Source: Symbiodinium natans (Eukaryota > Sar > Dinophyceae > Suessiales > Symbiodiniaceae). Taken from it: DNA of 64,000 bases. Of this stretch, positions 34,637 to 44,135 are shown in pieces. Where the stretch lies: assembly GCA_905221605.1 (NCBI GenBank), contig CAJNDS010000391.1, forward strand, positions 547,440 through 611,439, given 5' to 3'. Positions within the stretch are counted from its first letter, which is position 1. Each line of letters begins with the position of its first letter. The notes beneath the pieces are model-generated. The model was not told where the DNA came from, did no database searches, and saw only the letters and a program-made list of their open reading frames with translations. A program made the position numbers and the translations under genes.

Positions 34637-37234
34637 ATGCTAATGTTCCTTGACTTCGTTGAAGCAACCCGCAGAAGCATTCCGCTAGGCGCCATAGGCC
34701 TCGGGAGTGCACTGATCTTGCCCGCCCCTGCTGTAGAAAATTTGCGTTTCGGCATCGGGACATTCGCAAGAAGCATCAAGTCCGTCGCACTGGAAGTTCC
34801 AAGGGTTTAGGGCTTAGGGTTTAGGGTGTCGTCTTGCAGTTTTTTGTGCAGCTCGTTCTGGCTTTAGATTCATAGCTGTGGGAGCGATGATGGTGAACGA
34901 CGATCGCAGGACTCTCCTTTCCAACCATGATCCGGAACTCTGCCTACCCCTAAAGGACATGCCGAGTGAGGTTTCTGGCGACTTCACCCGCTGCTTCTGG
35001 ATTCTGGAGAAATACAAAGGCCAAGCCTTCAGTGAAGTCGCCGAAGCACACTTCCTTGAAGAGCTCGACACTTGGTAGCCCAGTGGTGCCCTTTTATCCT
35101 TTTTTGTGGCTCTGGGTTCCCTTTTTCAAGTAACCAACCAAAGAAGGGTACCCTTCTTGTAATATGGTTACTGGGCTACTAAAGGACAGCAGCCTCCAAA
35201 CTGTTGATGTTCAGTACCAGAAGATGCTGAACGAACGCGGCAAAGCGGCTGCATCGAGCGCGTGGAGATTCAGCAGACGATCCCGAGCCAAGCTCTTAGA
35301 GCTTCTGGCTCAGCACGACAAGTCCACAAAATTTTCCTTGGCCAAGACATGGTCTCGTGGCCACTTGAATGCTTTGCCGTTCTTCACCGGCTCGCAGGTT
35401 TGTGAACAATTGCGCAGTTTGGCTGGTGCCGACGCGCGTCACACTCCATACGCAATGAAGCCGGCCATGGACGCCGAGAACTTTGAGCGGACCAGCTACA
35501 AGTTCGTGATGAAGTCAGAGGACACAGTCGACTTCATGTGCGAGGTCCTGCCGCATCTGCCACTCCACATCTTCAAGAAAGATGGACAAGTGCTGGCTGC
35601 TACTCACAGCATCTATCTCGATGGCGAGGATCTTCCTTTGTACCACAAGAAGGCCTCAAAGGATCCAGATGGAGCAGTCCTCTTGCGGTTGCGCTGGTAC
35701 GATGTCGATGACCCAGACGCGTTCTACGCGGAAACCAAGGTGAGCAAGAACAAGGTCACCCGAGAGCCTGCCAAAAAGACGCGTGCTCGGATTGAGAAGA
35801 GCTCCTTAATGGACCTTCTGCAGGGCCGCGGCTTGCTAGGATCACCCATCCTCGAGGAGTTTGCAAAGAAGATCGGGCTTTTACATGCAACGCCGGTGAT
35901 ACGGACCACTTCCAGGAGAGTGTGCTTCCAAGTGCCGGATGATGCCTCCCTCCGGATTACGGTCGACCTGGATTTTGAAGCTGTGCTTGAGGGCGTGAGC
36001 AAGGGTGTCTGGCAATTCGAAAAGAAGCTTGGCCCCTATGTGCACTTCGCCAGCCAAGATGCGGTACAATATCCCTTGGCCATTGTGGAAATCAAGGTTC
36101 AAGGTGCCTTGGAGAGAAAACCTGACCCCTGTCGGGCGTTTTTTTTCTGCACATGCTCTATCAGATTGCCAGTAGTGTGGGGTAGGTGATCCTCCTTCTT
36201 CCAATTTATCGCCCCAAGGTGGAGGTGAGTATGACCCACCAATGCCAGCATGGCTGGAAAAAATCGTTGAGGCACACAACATGGTGGAGCTGGAGATCTC
36301 GAAGTATCTTTTTGCGGTGGCAGCGCTGCTTCCCAACGAGATCGCCTATGTACCGGAGTGGTTCCATGATAGTCTGGCCCTCCAAACGGAGGCTTAGTAG
36401 TAGAGTGGGTATCCTTTAACGCTTTTGGGGGTATTCTAATCCCTATAACATCCCGAAGGTGAACCTTGAATTCCCCTAGGTTCCTGGACAACTCAGGAGG
36501 TTCACCAGAAGAAGAAGCCGTCTGTCCGGATTGACCCCCGGACCATCCTCAAGACGGAGAACATCACGTTAAAATGGTTCGGTGTTGCTACCATCCCCTT
36601 GGGTTCAGTCATTGTCTCAAGCCGTCGTGTGTCTAGGACTTTGCACCTTGTTTCCTTGTCCTTCTCCATCCTCATTATTGTCTACGCCACGCGTCTGTAC
36701 CTGCTGCGTGTTGAGCTTCTTACAAATGGAAAGGCTCCCAGGCGGGCTCTTGGAACATTGTACAGTTTATCTAAGTTCTTGGTTTTTAAGGGGATCTTGT
36801 TTACGAATATCTGTCCGAGTGTTTCAGGGGCCAACCCCAACCCTAAACTTAGGGTTTAGGGTTCTGGGTTTAGGGTTTAGGGCCCCAAGATCCCGGCTCA
36901 AAAAGGGTTTGCTCCCAAGCAATTGTCATCGTGCCAGCTGACGTACAGAGTCTGGGTTCAAGAAGGGCCCCCCAAACCCTAAATCCTAAACCCTAAACCC
37001 TAAATCCTAAACCCTAATAAACCCTAAACCCAAAACCCTAATAAACCCTAATAAACCCTAATAAACCCTAAAAAACCCTAATAAACCCTACTAAACCCTA
37101 AAAAAACAACAAAAAACCTAAACCCTAACAGCCAGACCGAGGCTCTTCTTCCAGACAGGAAAGGCATGGTCTTAGCTGCTGTTTGCCTTTGCGCTTATGG
37201 CATCCTCTACACTCTCATGATTGATTTTGAGTAG
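34637..37234 (+). CDS. SPX-VTC-DUF202-type polyphosphate polymerase (VTC4-like), 6 exons
   Basis: Exons 34,637-34,761, 34,868-35,066, 35,185-36,103, 36,219-36,388, 36,497-36,733 and 37,142-37,234 join to 581 codons including the stop. SPX-like part: FLEELDSSLQTVDVQYQKML and KLLELLAQHDKSTKF. VTC catalytic tunnel domain: RTSYKFVMKSED, HSIYLDGEDLPLYHKK, LLRLRWYD, FYAETKVSKNK, RITVDLDF and YPLAIVEIKVQ, then PPMPAWLEKIVEAH. C-terminal membrane part: VRIDPRTILKTE, two hydrophobic spans and PDRKGMVLAAVCLCAYG. In this family the enzyme makes polyphosphate from ATP at vacuolar or acidocalcisome membranes. The first ~70 residues do not show a clear SPX N-terminus, so the start is less certain. Every exon junction was set by 4-bp direct repeats and frame, then checked against the order of conserved blocks. 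Confidence 0.85.
34766..34867 (+). mobile_element. Introner-like intron 1 of VTC gene (TSD ATTC)
   Basis: ATTC at 34,762-34,765 is repeated at 34,868-34,871. The body contains a short TTTAGGG tract and ends TTTAG. Removing one repeat copy plus body joins FGIGTF to IAVGAMMV in frame. The donor would be AT. Confidence 0.55.
35071..35184 (+). mobile_element. Introner, CTTGGTAGCCCAGT family (VTC intron 2, TSD GACA)
   Basis: 114 bp. It starts CTTGGTAGCCCAGT and ends ACTGGGCTACTAAAG (TIR). GACA at 35,067-35,070 and 35,185-35,188. Excision joins FLEELD to SSLQTVDVQYQK in frame. Donor GA from the TSD, acceptor AG from the element end. Confidence 0.88.
36108..36218 (+). mobile_element. Introner-like intron 3 of VTC gene (TSD GTGC/GTGG)
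   Basis: 111 bp, begins CTTGGAGAG and ends GCCCCAAG. The flanks match at 3 of 4 bases. Splicing joins EIKVQG to GGEYDPPMPAW in frame, as expected for the VTC domain end. Confidence 0.75.
36393..36496 (+). mobile_element. Introner-like intron 4 of VTC gene (TSD GAGG)
   Basis: 104 bp, begins CTTAGTAGT and ends ACAACTCAG (weak TIR). GAGG is present on both sides. Splicing joins ALQTE to VHQKKKPSVRIDP in frame. Confidence 0.8.
36738..37141 (+). mobile_element. Telomere-repeat intron 5 of VTC gene (TSD GCTC)
   Basis: 404 bp. GCTC at 36,734-36,737 and 37,142-37,145. Inside, a TTTAGGG tract (about 36,844-36,890) precedes a CCCTAAA/CCCTAATAAA tract (about 36,963-37,133), so the transcript could pair with itself. 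Splicing joins LLTNGKA to LLPDRKGM in frame. Confidence 0.75.
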
Positions 37235-37242
37235 AAGGGTTC

Positions 37243-37679
37243 AGGGTTTAGGGTTTAGGGTTTAGGGTTTAGGGTTTAGGGTTTAGGGTTTAGGGCCCTT
37301 CTGAGAGCACGTTGCAAAGGATCCCGAAGCATGGGACTCCTACCGTAGATCCAGATACTTGGAGGTTCATGGTCCGTATGAACCAATTGCCATTGTACTA
37401 AGCCCCTTAAGTGCCTCTAATATGGTTAGAAGTACAGTCAGAAGTACAGGTATAAGTGGATAATTATAAATAATAATAGTAGTAATAGTAATAATAGTAA
37501 AATAATAATAATAATAACAATAATAATAATAAGTATCATGAACCTCCAAGTACTACCAGTATCATGTCCGCAGGGTGTTTTCAAAGGTGAAACCTTCGGC
37601 TAATTCAGCGCCAGAGAGGTGGCAAATGACTCGTTGATGTCACTGATTAGGGTTCATAGGGTTTAGGGTTTAGGGTTTG
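37243..37679. other. Post-VTC spacer: telomere-like tract and foldback with TAA microsatellite
   Basis: A TTTAGGG tract (37,243-37,297) lies just after the VTC stop. ACTTGGAGGTTCATG (37,357-37,371) is repeated inverted at 37,537-37,551, around a TAATAA-rich microsatellite. Short coding-like stretches near 37,300-37,400 and 37,560-37,640 could be exons of another gene, but I cannot join them. Confidence 0.6.
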
Positions 37680-37937
37680 TTTTCCAACTACTTCCATCAG
37701 TGTTGGAGAAATGGTGCGTGCGCACCCCGTGCGTCCATGACGGCAACGGTCAAGCCAACTACATTCCTCGAAATGGAGGAGTTGCAGGTTGTAGATATGT
37801 CGAGAGAGCCTAGCATACCCACAAAGGCGGGTGCATGCGAGAACAGCATTTTGAGAAAGAGCAAAGTCAAGAAAGCCCGGTGCTTTGCATGCATATCGTG
37901 CTTTCCCTCCTGGCAGGCCTTCACCTCACACCTGTGA
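37677..37937 (+). CDS. Possible exon, unidentified
   Basis: Open for 86 codons with MEELQVVDMSREPSIP and KKARCFACISCFPSWQ, then a stop after FTSHL. It follows a TTTAGGG tract, as many exons here do. An opposite-strand frame also exists, so strand and reality are uncertain. Confidence 0.25.
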   Translation: MFSNYFHQCWRNGACAPRASMTATVKPTTFLEMEELQVVDMSREPSIPTKAGACENSILRKSKVKKARCFACISCFPSWQAFTSHL

Positions 37938-37966
37938 GTTTCAACCTGAAGCATATTATACGGTTG

Positions 37967-38063
37967 CTTAGTAGGGAATGAGGGAACTATGGTACCCTAG
38001 ATCGCCCTAGATATACCCTTCAAGGGATGATATAGGGTGCCGCATTCCTTCATTCCCTACTAA
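37967..38063. mobile_element. Foldback (MITE-like) element, perfect 14-bp inverted repeat
   Basis: TTAGTAGGGAATGA at 37,968-37,981 is inverted at 38,050-38,063. The interior has GGTACCCTAG and CCTAGATATACCC. It resembles the introners in size and in the CTTAG start, but no matching TSD was found. Confidence 0.55.
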
Positions 38064-38337
38064 CCAACAGTAAGTAAACCCTAAACCCTAAACCCTAAAC
38101 CCTAAACCCTAAACCCTAAACCAGACCCTTGCAGAAGGCCGCGGTCACGCTTCCCATCTTTCGCACTGGGGGAGCCAGGACGAATCACCGGGCCACTTGG
38201 CAGCGCCTGGATTACTATAATTATAGGGGTCGGAATATTTGCGAATAACAATTCCCTTATGGTCCCTTATAATGAGACTGTAATCACACCCCCAAACCCT
38301 ACTCAAATCATTAAGGCCCCTATATTAACCGTATTGA

Positions 38338-38447
38338 CTTGGTAGCCCAGTGGTACCCTGTTTTATCCTGTTTTTGTTGTGCCTATAAAGTAGCCGTCAA
38401 GCCAACACAGGATGCCATCATATTACAGTGGTTACTGCGCTACTAAG
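38338..38447 (+). mobile_element. Introner, CTTGGTAGCCCAGT family (TSD TTGA)
   Basis: 110 bp from CTTGGTAGCCCAGT to ACTGCGCTACTAAG. TTGA at 38,334-38,337 and 38,448-38,451. The host exon is not identified. The TSD does not begin with G, unlike nearly all gene-validated cases. Confidence 0.8.
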
Positions 38448-40608
38448 TTGATCTTTTATTACAGTATGCACCATAACCATAGGTACATGATCTACTGCAT
38501 GATGCATATACAGAGAATACGTTACATGTATATGTCTATCCTAATGCCTACGTTTTATGCGGTGCCCTCATCAACATCTTTGGACTCTGGCAGATGACCC
38601 TCTGAAGGAGCATCAACGACAGGTCCAAGATGGCTTCATGAGAGCCGAGCAAAGATAAGAGAAAGCATCGGAGAAAAAAGACCGATGAACCTGTGTGGAC
38701 AGAAGGCGAAGGTGTGTTGAAGCTCAATGGAAGATGCAGCACGCATCTCGTGACACTCATATACATCCCCAAACCCGGAACTGCAAATGTGTTGCCCAAG
38801 CCAGAAGCTGGAAACTTGTTTGCGCGCTTCTGCATGTTACATGTGTGCCTCATGCATGGCATCAGTCCCTCCCCATCAGAGTCACGATCCCACCCACAAC
38901 CCTTGGGCGCCTTCTTAGGCAGAAGGTTCAGAAACGTCTACACATCTCATGAACTATAGCCCTTGGTTCATCAGCAAGCAACCCTATATATGGATTTGCA
39001 AGTATCGGCATATCGACACTCAGACCCAGACCCTGTGTGGGGGGTGGCTTCCTCGCGCGGAGCTTTCGAGTGGGCCTGAGCTTGGGGGCGAAGTGTATAC
39101 CCGGAGGTTCAGGGTACTTCTTCACCAATTATAAGTGTACTTATAACTGTACTTGTAACATCTTGTAACCATATTAGGGCAATTAAGGGGCTTCTAAGTG
39201 GGTTTTAAGTACAGTTATAGTTGGTTAATAAGTATCCAAGCACTGGGCTGTTTTGGGACGTGTTTTTGTGTAAGCGTTGCGCTGTGTAAAGGGGTCCTAG
39301 AATTGCGCAGTGTAAAGGGGTCCTAGAATTGTTTGCGGGGGTTGTAGTATTAGGGGGAAAGGATTATATTCTCCGTCTATAGGTTAAGGGGTCTGGGTCT
39401 GGGGCACGTTGAGAATTATTCTTAGATAGTACTTGCCCTTGAGGTTCAAGGAACAGCATCCCATTAAGGTACCCTTATTGTCGTAAACCCCCATGTGGGC
39501 TGAGTACCCGCTGCTCAGCATTCTCACTTGAGGAGGGGGGGGACTCATCGTTAACATGTATGACTTCCTCCTCCTCCTCCTCCTAAACTAAACTACATTT
39601 ACCAAATTCATGATGAGCCATGGTTCATAAACAAGCCTTACAACACAACATCACATGTAGGCAGGCGAACATATGGCAGATAGTATAAATCCCATTGTGA
39701 AGAAATAGCTGCTGTGATAGCCATGCCTTGAATTCTTAAGACCGTGAACCGTCACCGGGCCGTCACAGCATTCCCTTCTGAGCCATAGGTGGAGAGAGAA
39801 AACAGCTTAGCCCTATCAACCTTACCAAAGCCTCTACGCCTTGCGGACCCTCTGAGCTCTCTGAACACTGGAACCCAAAACCCCAAACCCTGGTCAGGGT
39901 TTAGGGTTTAGAGAGAGAGAGAGGGAACAAAGCAACTCTGGTCAGCAGGTCGGGAGATGGAGAAGCAGTATGGGGCCACATTCTGCATGGTCGGGGGACC
40001 TGGACGTGCAGATCGCGCGACTGTCTTCGTTTAGGGTTTAGGGTTTAGGATTCGGGTTTAGGATTTAGGGCTTAGGATTTATGGTGTCCCATTGGGGCTT
40101 TGGGGTTCAGGGTGTAGGGTTTAGGGTTCCAACACCACCTTGATCAAGGAATAAAGCGACCTAGACTCTAGCTAATGCTCCCTAAACCCTAAATCCTCTA
40201 CCAGGCCAGTTATAGGAAACATAGGGCGGGATGTTCCCCCCTCTTAAACTGACAGTCCTTGATTGGGATTCTTCATAGGGAGTACTAGAACCCCTATTAA
40301 GGACTGCTAGTATAGCGTGGGAACATGCCAACACATCGGGGTTCAATGGAGCCCTTACTTCCCTCCTATGAGCCACTGGAGAGCAGGGAGCCCGAGAGCG
40401 TTGTTCTACTTTGGGTCATTCCTTACATGGGGGTCGAGGGGGGGGGGGGGGTCCCTTTAAGGGGATTCTACTCTATTTGGCGTATAAACGGGGTACCCTG
40501 TTCTGGGAAATACCCACAGGAGGTTTGGGAAAACCTCAGATGATGAATATACCTGAGCCTGAACCCCCGGTAAGTGCTGACACCCAAGGGTGTAAGTGGA
40601 ACCCCTGA
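38448..40608. other. Stretch without an assignable gene
   Basis: Contains short open frames (for example 38,693-38,959 with LNGRCSTHLVTLIYIPKPG), telomere-like tracts at 39,896, 40,030-40,130 and 40,185, a CTC run at 39,569, and paired CCCCTTAAT/AGGGGC motifs that look like decayed foldbacks near 39,140-39,240. No exon chain could be supported. Confidence 0.5.
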
Positions 40609-42059
40609 ATGTCCCGAAGCAGAGCAATTACACCCACAACATCATCCATCTCAAGAACGTTTTACACTGCAAGTGCTCAGGTCTTGTCAGCTTGGGCCGT
40701 TCCCCTCCTGATCTTCTTCGGAGTCCTGTGCAGCCAGGTCCTAAACCCAAAACCCTAAACCCTAGACCCTAGACCCTAAACCCTAAACCCTAAACCCTAA
40801 ACCCTAAACCCTAAACCCTAAACCCTAAACCCTAAACCCTAAACCCTAAACCCTAAACCGAACCTCTGCGCGGACCCTGTATGGAACTGGGTAGCCCAGT
40901 GGTACTTTCTAGGTTCCCTCCTTCCCATGTAGCCAACCCCCGAAAAGGGTACCCTTTGGTTACTGGGCTACTGGGCTACCAAGGGAACCTACGCCCGTAA
41001 GACGTCGCTTTTGCTTGTATTTGTGTGGAGAGACAGAGAAAAGAACGATGTGGTAGCCAATGAGAGCAGGAAAGCAAGACATAAAGCAAGGAACTAAGAA
41101 ATAAAGAAAGAGGTTCTAAATATGGTGGTCAGTATGCGTGGTCAAAGGCCTCATTCATGGGTGGAGTGGGAGGACGGGGGGGCGGGGCAAGAAATAGCAG
41201 CATAAGCAATGCCATCAAGATCATGAATCCGTAGTTGTGCTGGTTACATAAGCTTACTCTTCTTCGGGACCCCCATGCATACATCACAGAACGAATCCAA
41301 GGCAGACTTATTTCACATGAGTTTGAAAAAGTTACCTGCTTTTTGAACTGATGCAACCCTAGAAACCCCATAAGCCTTAAAACCCTAAACCTTAAACCCT
41401 AAACCCTCTGCGGGATCCAGGGGTCGCCGATGATCGAGCTTGAGGCGGAGGTCAAGAAGGATGCGGCCTGGGGATGCTATGGAAGCGCCTTGGGTAGGGT
41501 TTAACTAGGGTTTAGATGGGTTTAGGGTTTCGTATTTAGGGTTTAGAAGCGTTTACGTGTTTAAGGTTTAGGGCCTATAAGGGCCTTTCCATGGTGGGAG
41601 TTTGTGTGGGGTGCAAGGAAATGCCGGGTACTGGCCTCGCATCTACCAATTCAAAATATCCGCCTATGGTTGGGCAATCTTCCTCAATCAAGCGGTGCCC
41701 TAAACCCTAAAGCCTAAACCAAAAGCAGCAAGAAATGATAGGCTTGGAGACAGGAGCCCCTTGGAGGGTGCAAGACTCGTGCTTGCCAAATCCGGGAGCA
41801 AGAGCATTTAGACTTTAGACCGTTCGTGAACATCCCAGCTAGATTTTGTGGGGGTTCTACCTGTATGGGACCACAGATCTTATCATCTTCTCGTAGGCCT
41901 TGTCTGAAATGTGTTTTTTTGCCTTTGTCAAGCCATTTGCAAGTTTGCTTCGTTACCAGTGGCTTGCTGCATAATCTCGGGACTTCCATGGCCGCAGCTG
42001 GTCCTGGACTGTGCTTGCGCTGTACAACATAGCGCAAGGTGCAGTGCTCTATGCCCTGA
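40609..42059 (+). CDS. Small membrane protein, multi-exon, unidentified
   Basis: ATG at 40,609 opens MSRSRAITPTTSSISRTFY, a Ser/Arg/Thr-rich start like a mitochondrial presequence, followed by a hydrophobic span (LSAWAVPLLIFFGVLCSQ). Exons 40,609-40,737, 41,451-41,481 and 41,618-41,694 join in frame across GTCC/GTCA and GAAG/GAAA repeats, adding VKKDAAWGCYGNAGYWPRIY and a second hydrophobic stretch (SAYGWAIFLNQAV). A GTGC/GTGC pair would end the protein at 42,059. However, a separate frame at 41,985-42,110 (WSWTVLALYNIAQG...YRYKQHMEGVQH, stop) looks like a membrane-protein C-terminus, so the last exon is unsettled. No family recognised. Confidence 0.45.
40753..40859. repeat. Interstitial CCCTAAA array
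   Basis: About 15 CCCTAAA units with a few CCCTAGA variants, inside a predicted intron. It is the longest uninterr upted C-strand array in the window. Confidence 0.95.
40887..40983 (+). mobile_element. Introner, CTTGGTAGCCCAGT family (TSD GGAA), nested in an intron
   Basis: 97 bp from CTGGGTAGCCCAGT to ACTGGGCTACCAAG, with the 3' ACTGGGCTAC step duplicated. GGAA at 40,883-40,886 and 40,984-40,987 is a perfect TSD. No exon surrounds it, so it inserted into existing intron sequence or a missed exon. Confidence 0.8.
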
Positions 42060-42484
42060 CCGGATTCGCGGCCTACCGCTACAAGCAGCACATGGAGGGC
42101 GTCCAGCACTGAGCATGTATGTAAGGCTCTGCATGGACACTGCCTATGAGGTACCAGACATCTCATGTATCTTTCCCCAATTCAGGTGTGATCCCCCAAA
42201 GTCTTCAAGAAGTGATCCGAGGTCCCCTACCGACGGGACGCATGGCTAGATTTCAGCACAGAATTGGGCTCATGCCACGGGCAAAAAGTTCTAGGGCGAT
42301 GAGATGGGAGTTAGCAGACTCCGAAAAGCCTGTGCGCAACTCCATATACAATCCGCGTCCCAAGTGCCTGTTGCTGCCAGCGGCTACCAGAAAGCGTATT
42401 GTATCATGTGCTATATATATATGTATGTATATATATATATATTATGTTGTATATCCATAGCTCCTTGTCTGCAAGACTTGGCAT

Positions 42485-42898
42485 AGCTGCTCCCATTTGC
42501 CCGCACCAGCAACCCAGAGCACCTCTGTCCAGAGCCCTTGGCCCAGGATTTCATCCAAGAGCTGACCAATGTGACGGACTCGCGTAGGAGCCGGAGCGAT
42601 GCGCACGTGGACTGAATGGCTGTGCTTCGATCCCGGGGCTTTGCACCGATGGTGCAGTACGACCGCGTGCCCGCATGCCCCGAGGTGGAACTCATGACGT
42701 ATAGCAGAACTCTTGTGAACATCCTCTACATGGGGGTTGGTTGAGATTATGTATAAGGGCCAGGCATAGCAAGTTAATGAAGGATTGTCCGCGTGGTTCG
42801 CGGCACCGGCCCCAGTCGCAACAGATCCCTAATCTCCGTTGTACAGAAGATGAGGAGGGAGCTGTCCGAGATCCAGGTCCTCTTTGCCGGAACTTGAT
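42485..42898 (+). CDS. Unassigned exons (two candidate chains)
   Basis: One frame reads CPEPLAQDFIQELTNVTD to a stop at 42,615. Directly after it, ATG (42,616) opens MAVLRSRGFAPMVQYDR...VELMTYSRTLVNILYM. Taking ATGG/ATGA as the direct repeat joins this in frame to RRELSEIQVLFAGT and a stop at 42,895. The pieces look protein-like, but no family is recognised, and whether they are one gene or two is unknown. Confidence 0.3.
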
Positions 42899-44135
42899 AG
42901 CTCGGTCGCCCTAGCGCTTCATGAGAATCTGAACCCTAAACCGCAAACTTGAATAGTTCATGGGGCCATGCCCCGGCTAGCGGTGCTGAAGACAAAGCCA
43001 CACCTGAATTCCAAAATTCATGGCTTGCCCTGGGGCCCGAATGCTGGAAGGCTGGAAGTTTGCCGTCTCAAGAAATAGTACTTAAACTGCGGGTTAGATG
43101 ACCTAGCTGTAGCTGTAGATCGTCCTGGAGGTCAATTCCTAGATGCATGCGTCTCTAATGCGAGCAATCAGCAACAACTGCTACGCTGCGCATGTAGACT
43201 TCCACACATATGGATGAGGACCGGATTTCTTCACATCCGACCACCGTACTCACGGCTCTCGGTGTCCAGAGGATCACAACAGTAAGGCTGTCGATCAAGA
43301 GGATGCAGCAGCAGCAGCAAGGAAAATGTGAGACTTGTCCAACCTGGTGCATGACTGAGTGTCTTTGGAATTGAGACTTTGAGGGCGTATGGACTTATGG
43401 CAGATACGCTAGCCTTTGCTCGAGGCTTGTGCGGTTTTGAAGGCTCATCCCGGGTCTTTCTCCACATCGGCTTTGCCCCTTCGCGTGAATCGTGGTTCAA
43501 GGAGGTTGATGGCCAGCAGACAGCGATAGCCAGCGATGCCATGATGAGCCCGGCCCCAGGTTGGCACACGCCCCCGTGCCTGCGAGTAGCAGCATCTCCG
43601 GCCACAGCTCCGCCGGTCGTTCGTCCACCCTGTCCGGTGGTCGGCAGCACCAGCAGCAGCAGTGGCAGCCTCCAGTCCGATGTTACCAGGGTACACCCAT
43701 GCGTGCACCCGCCCGTGCACCCGCCCGTGTTCACACAGGCGCCCCGGAACTGGACGCCGCCTCGACCCGGAGCCGATGCCGCCTTCGTGCAGGTGTGCAG
43801 ATGGAAGCCAGCGGACTCCGGGGCAGAGACGGCCAGGGAGTCGGGCCTGCAGTGGCTGCTGAGGAACCCATCGCCAGGACCATCCCCGGCTCCCAGCAAC
43901 AGCTTTACAGAGAGGTACTCCCAGAGGCCATGGCCGGCACATGATGTGATGGCCCTGCGATGCTTGGAGCCACAGCAGGACTTCGTCGCGCAGCGCGCCC
44001 TCGGTTCTGAAGGCCCTGTGCCTCAAGACCAGTCCAGCAGCCTGGACCATGCATACCGGCACAGCCCCTCAGGGCCCCCCTACGGCGAAGATGCCATAGC
44101 TGCCTTGGCCGCAGGCATCAGTGGATCGGCAAATC
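42899..44135. other. GC-rich stretch with overlapping ORFs, no supported gene
   Basis: A plus ORF (43,379-44,314), a second plus frame (43,561-43,944) and minus ORFs (43,231-43,899, 43,445-44,062) overlap. All are Pro/Ala/Ser-rich, with CAG-type runs near 43,305 and 43,650 and a CCCGTGCACCCG repeat near 43,705. High GC content keeps several frames open, so I do not choose one. It could be promoter and 5' sequence of the coiled-coil gene that follows. Confidence 0.4.

Larger units (their letters stand above)
40742..41450 (+). mobile_element. Telomere-repeat intron with nested introner
   Basis: Bounded by GTCC (40,738-40,741) and GTCA (41,451-41,454). It starts with a long CCCTAAA array (about 40,753-40,859) and holds a complete CTTGG-family introner at 40,887-40,983. 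The end is another CCCTAAA tract. Confidence 0.5.

Noticed and set aside
34308-34810. Cys/Val/Tyr/Met-rich ORFs over the TGTATG array
   Set aside because: Low-complexity readings of a microsatellite. Only the part from 34,637 onward has normal composition and is used as the VTC first exon.
37357-37551. The ACTTGGAGGTTCATG foldback as an introner with TSD
   Set aside because: The inverted repeat is real, but flanks GATA and TACT do not match and no frame-restoring junction was found; kept only as a foldback.
41985-42113. WSWTVLALYNIAQG... frame as certain last exon of the small membrane protein
   Set aside because: It looks like a membrane-protein C-terminus, but no repeat-bounded junction connects it in frame to 41,694; left as an alternative.
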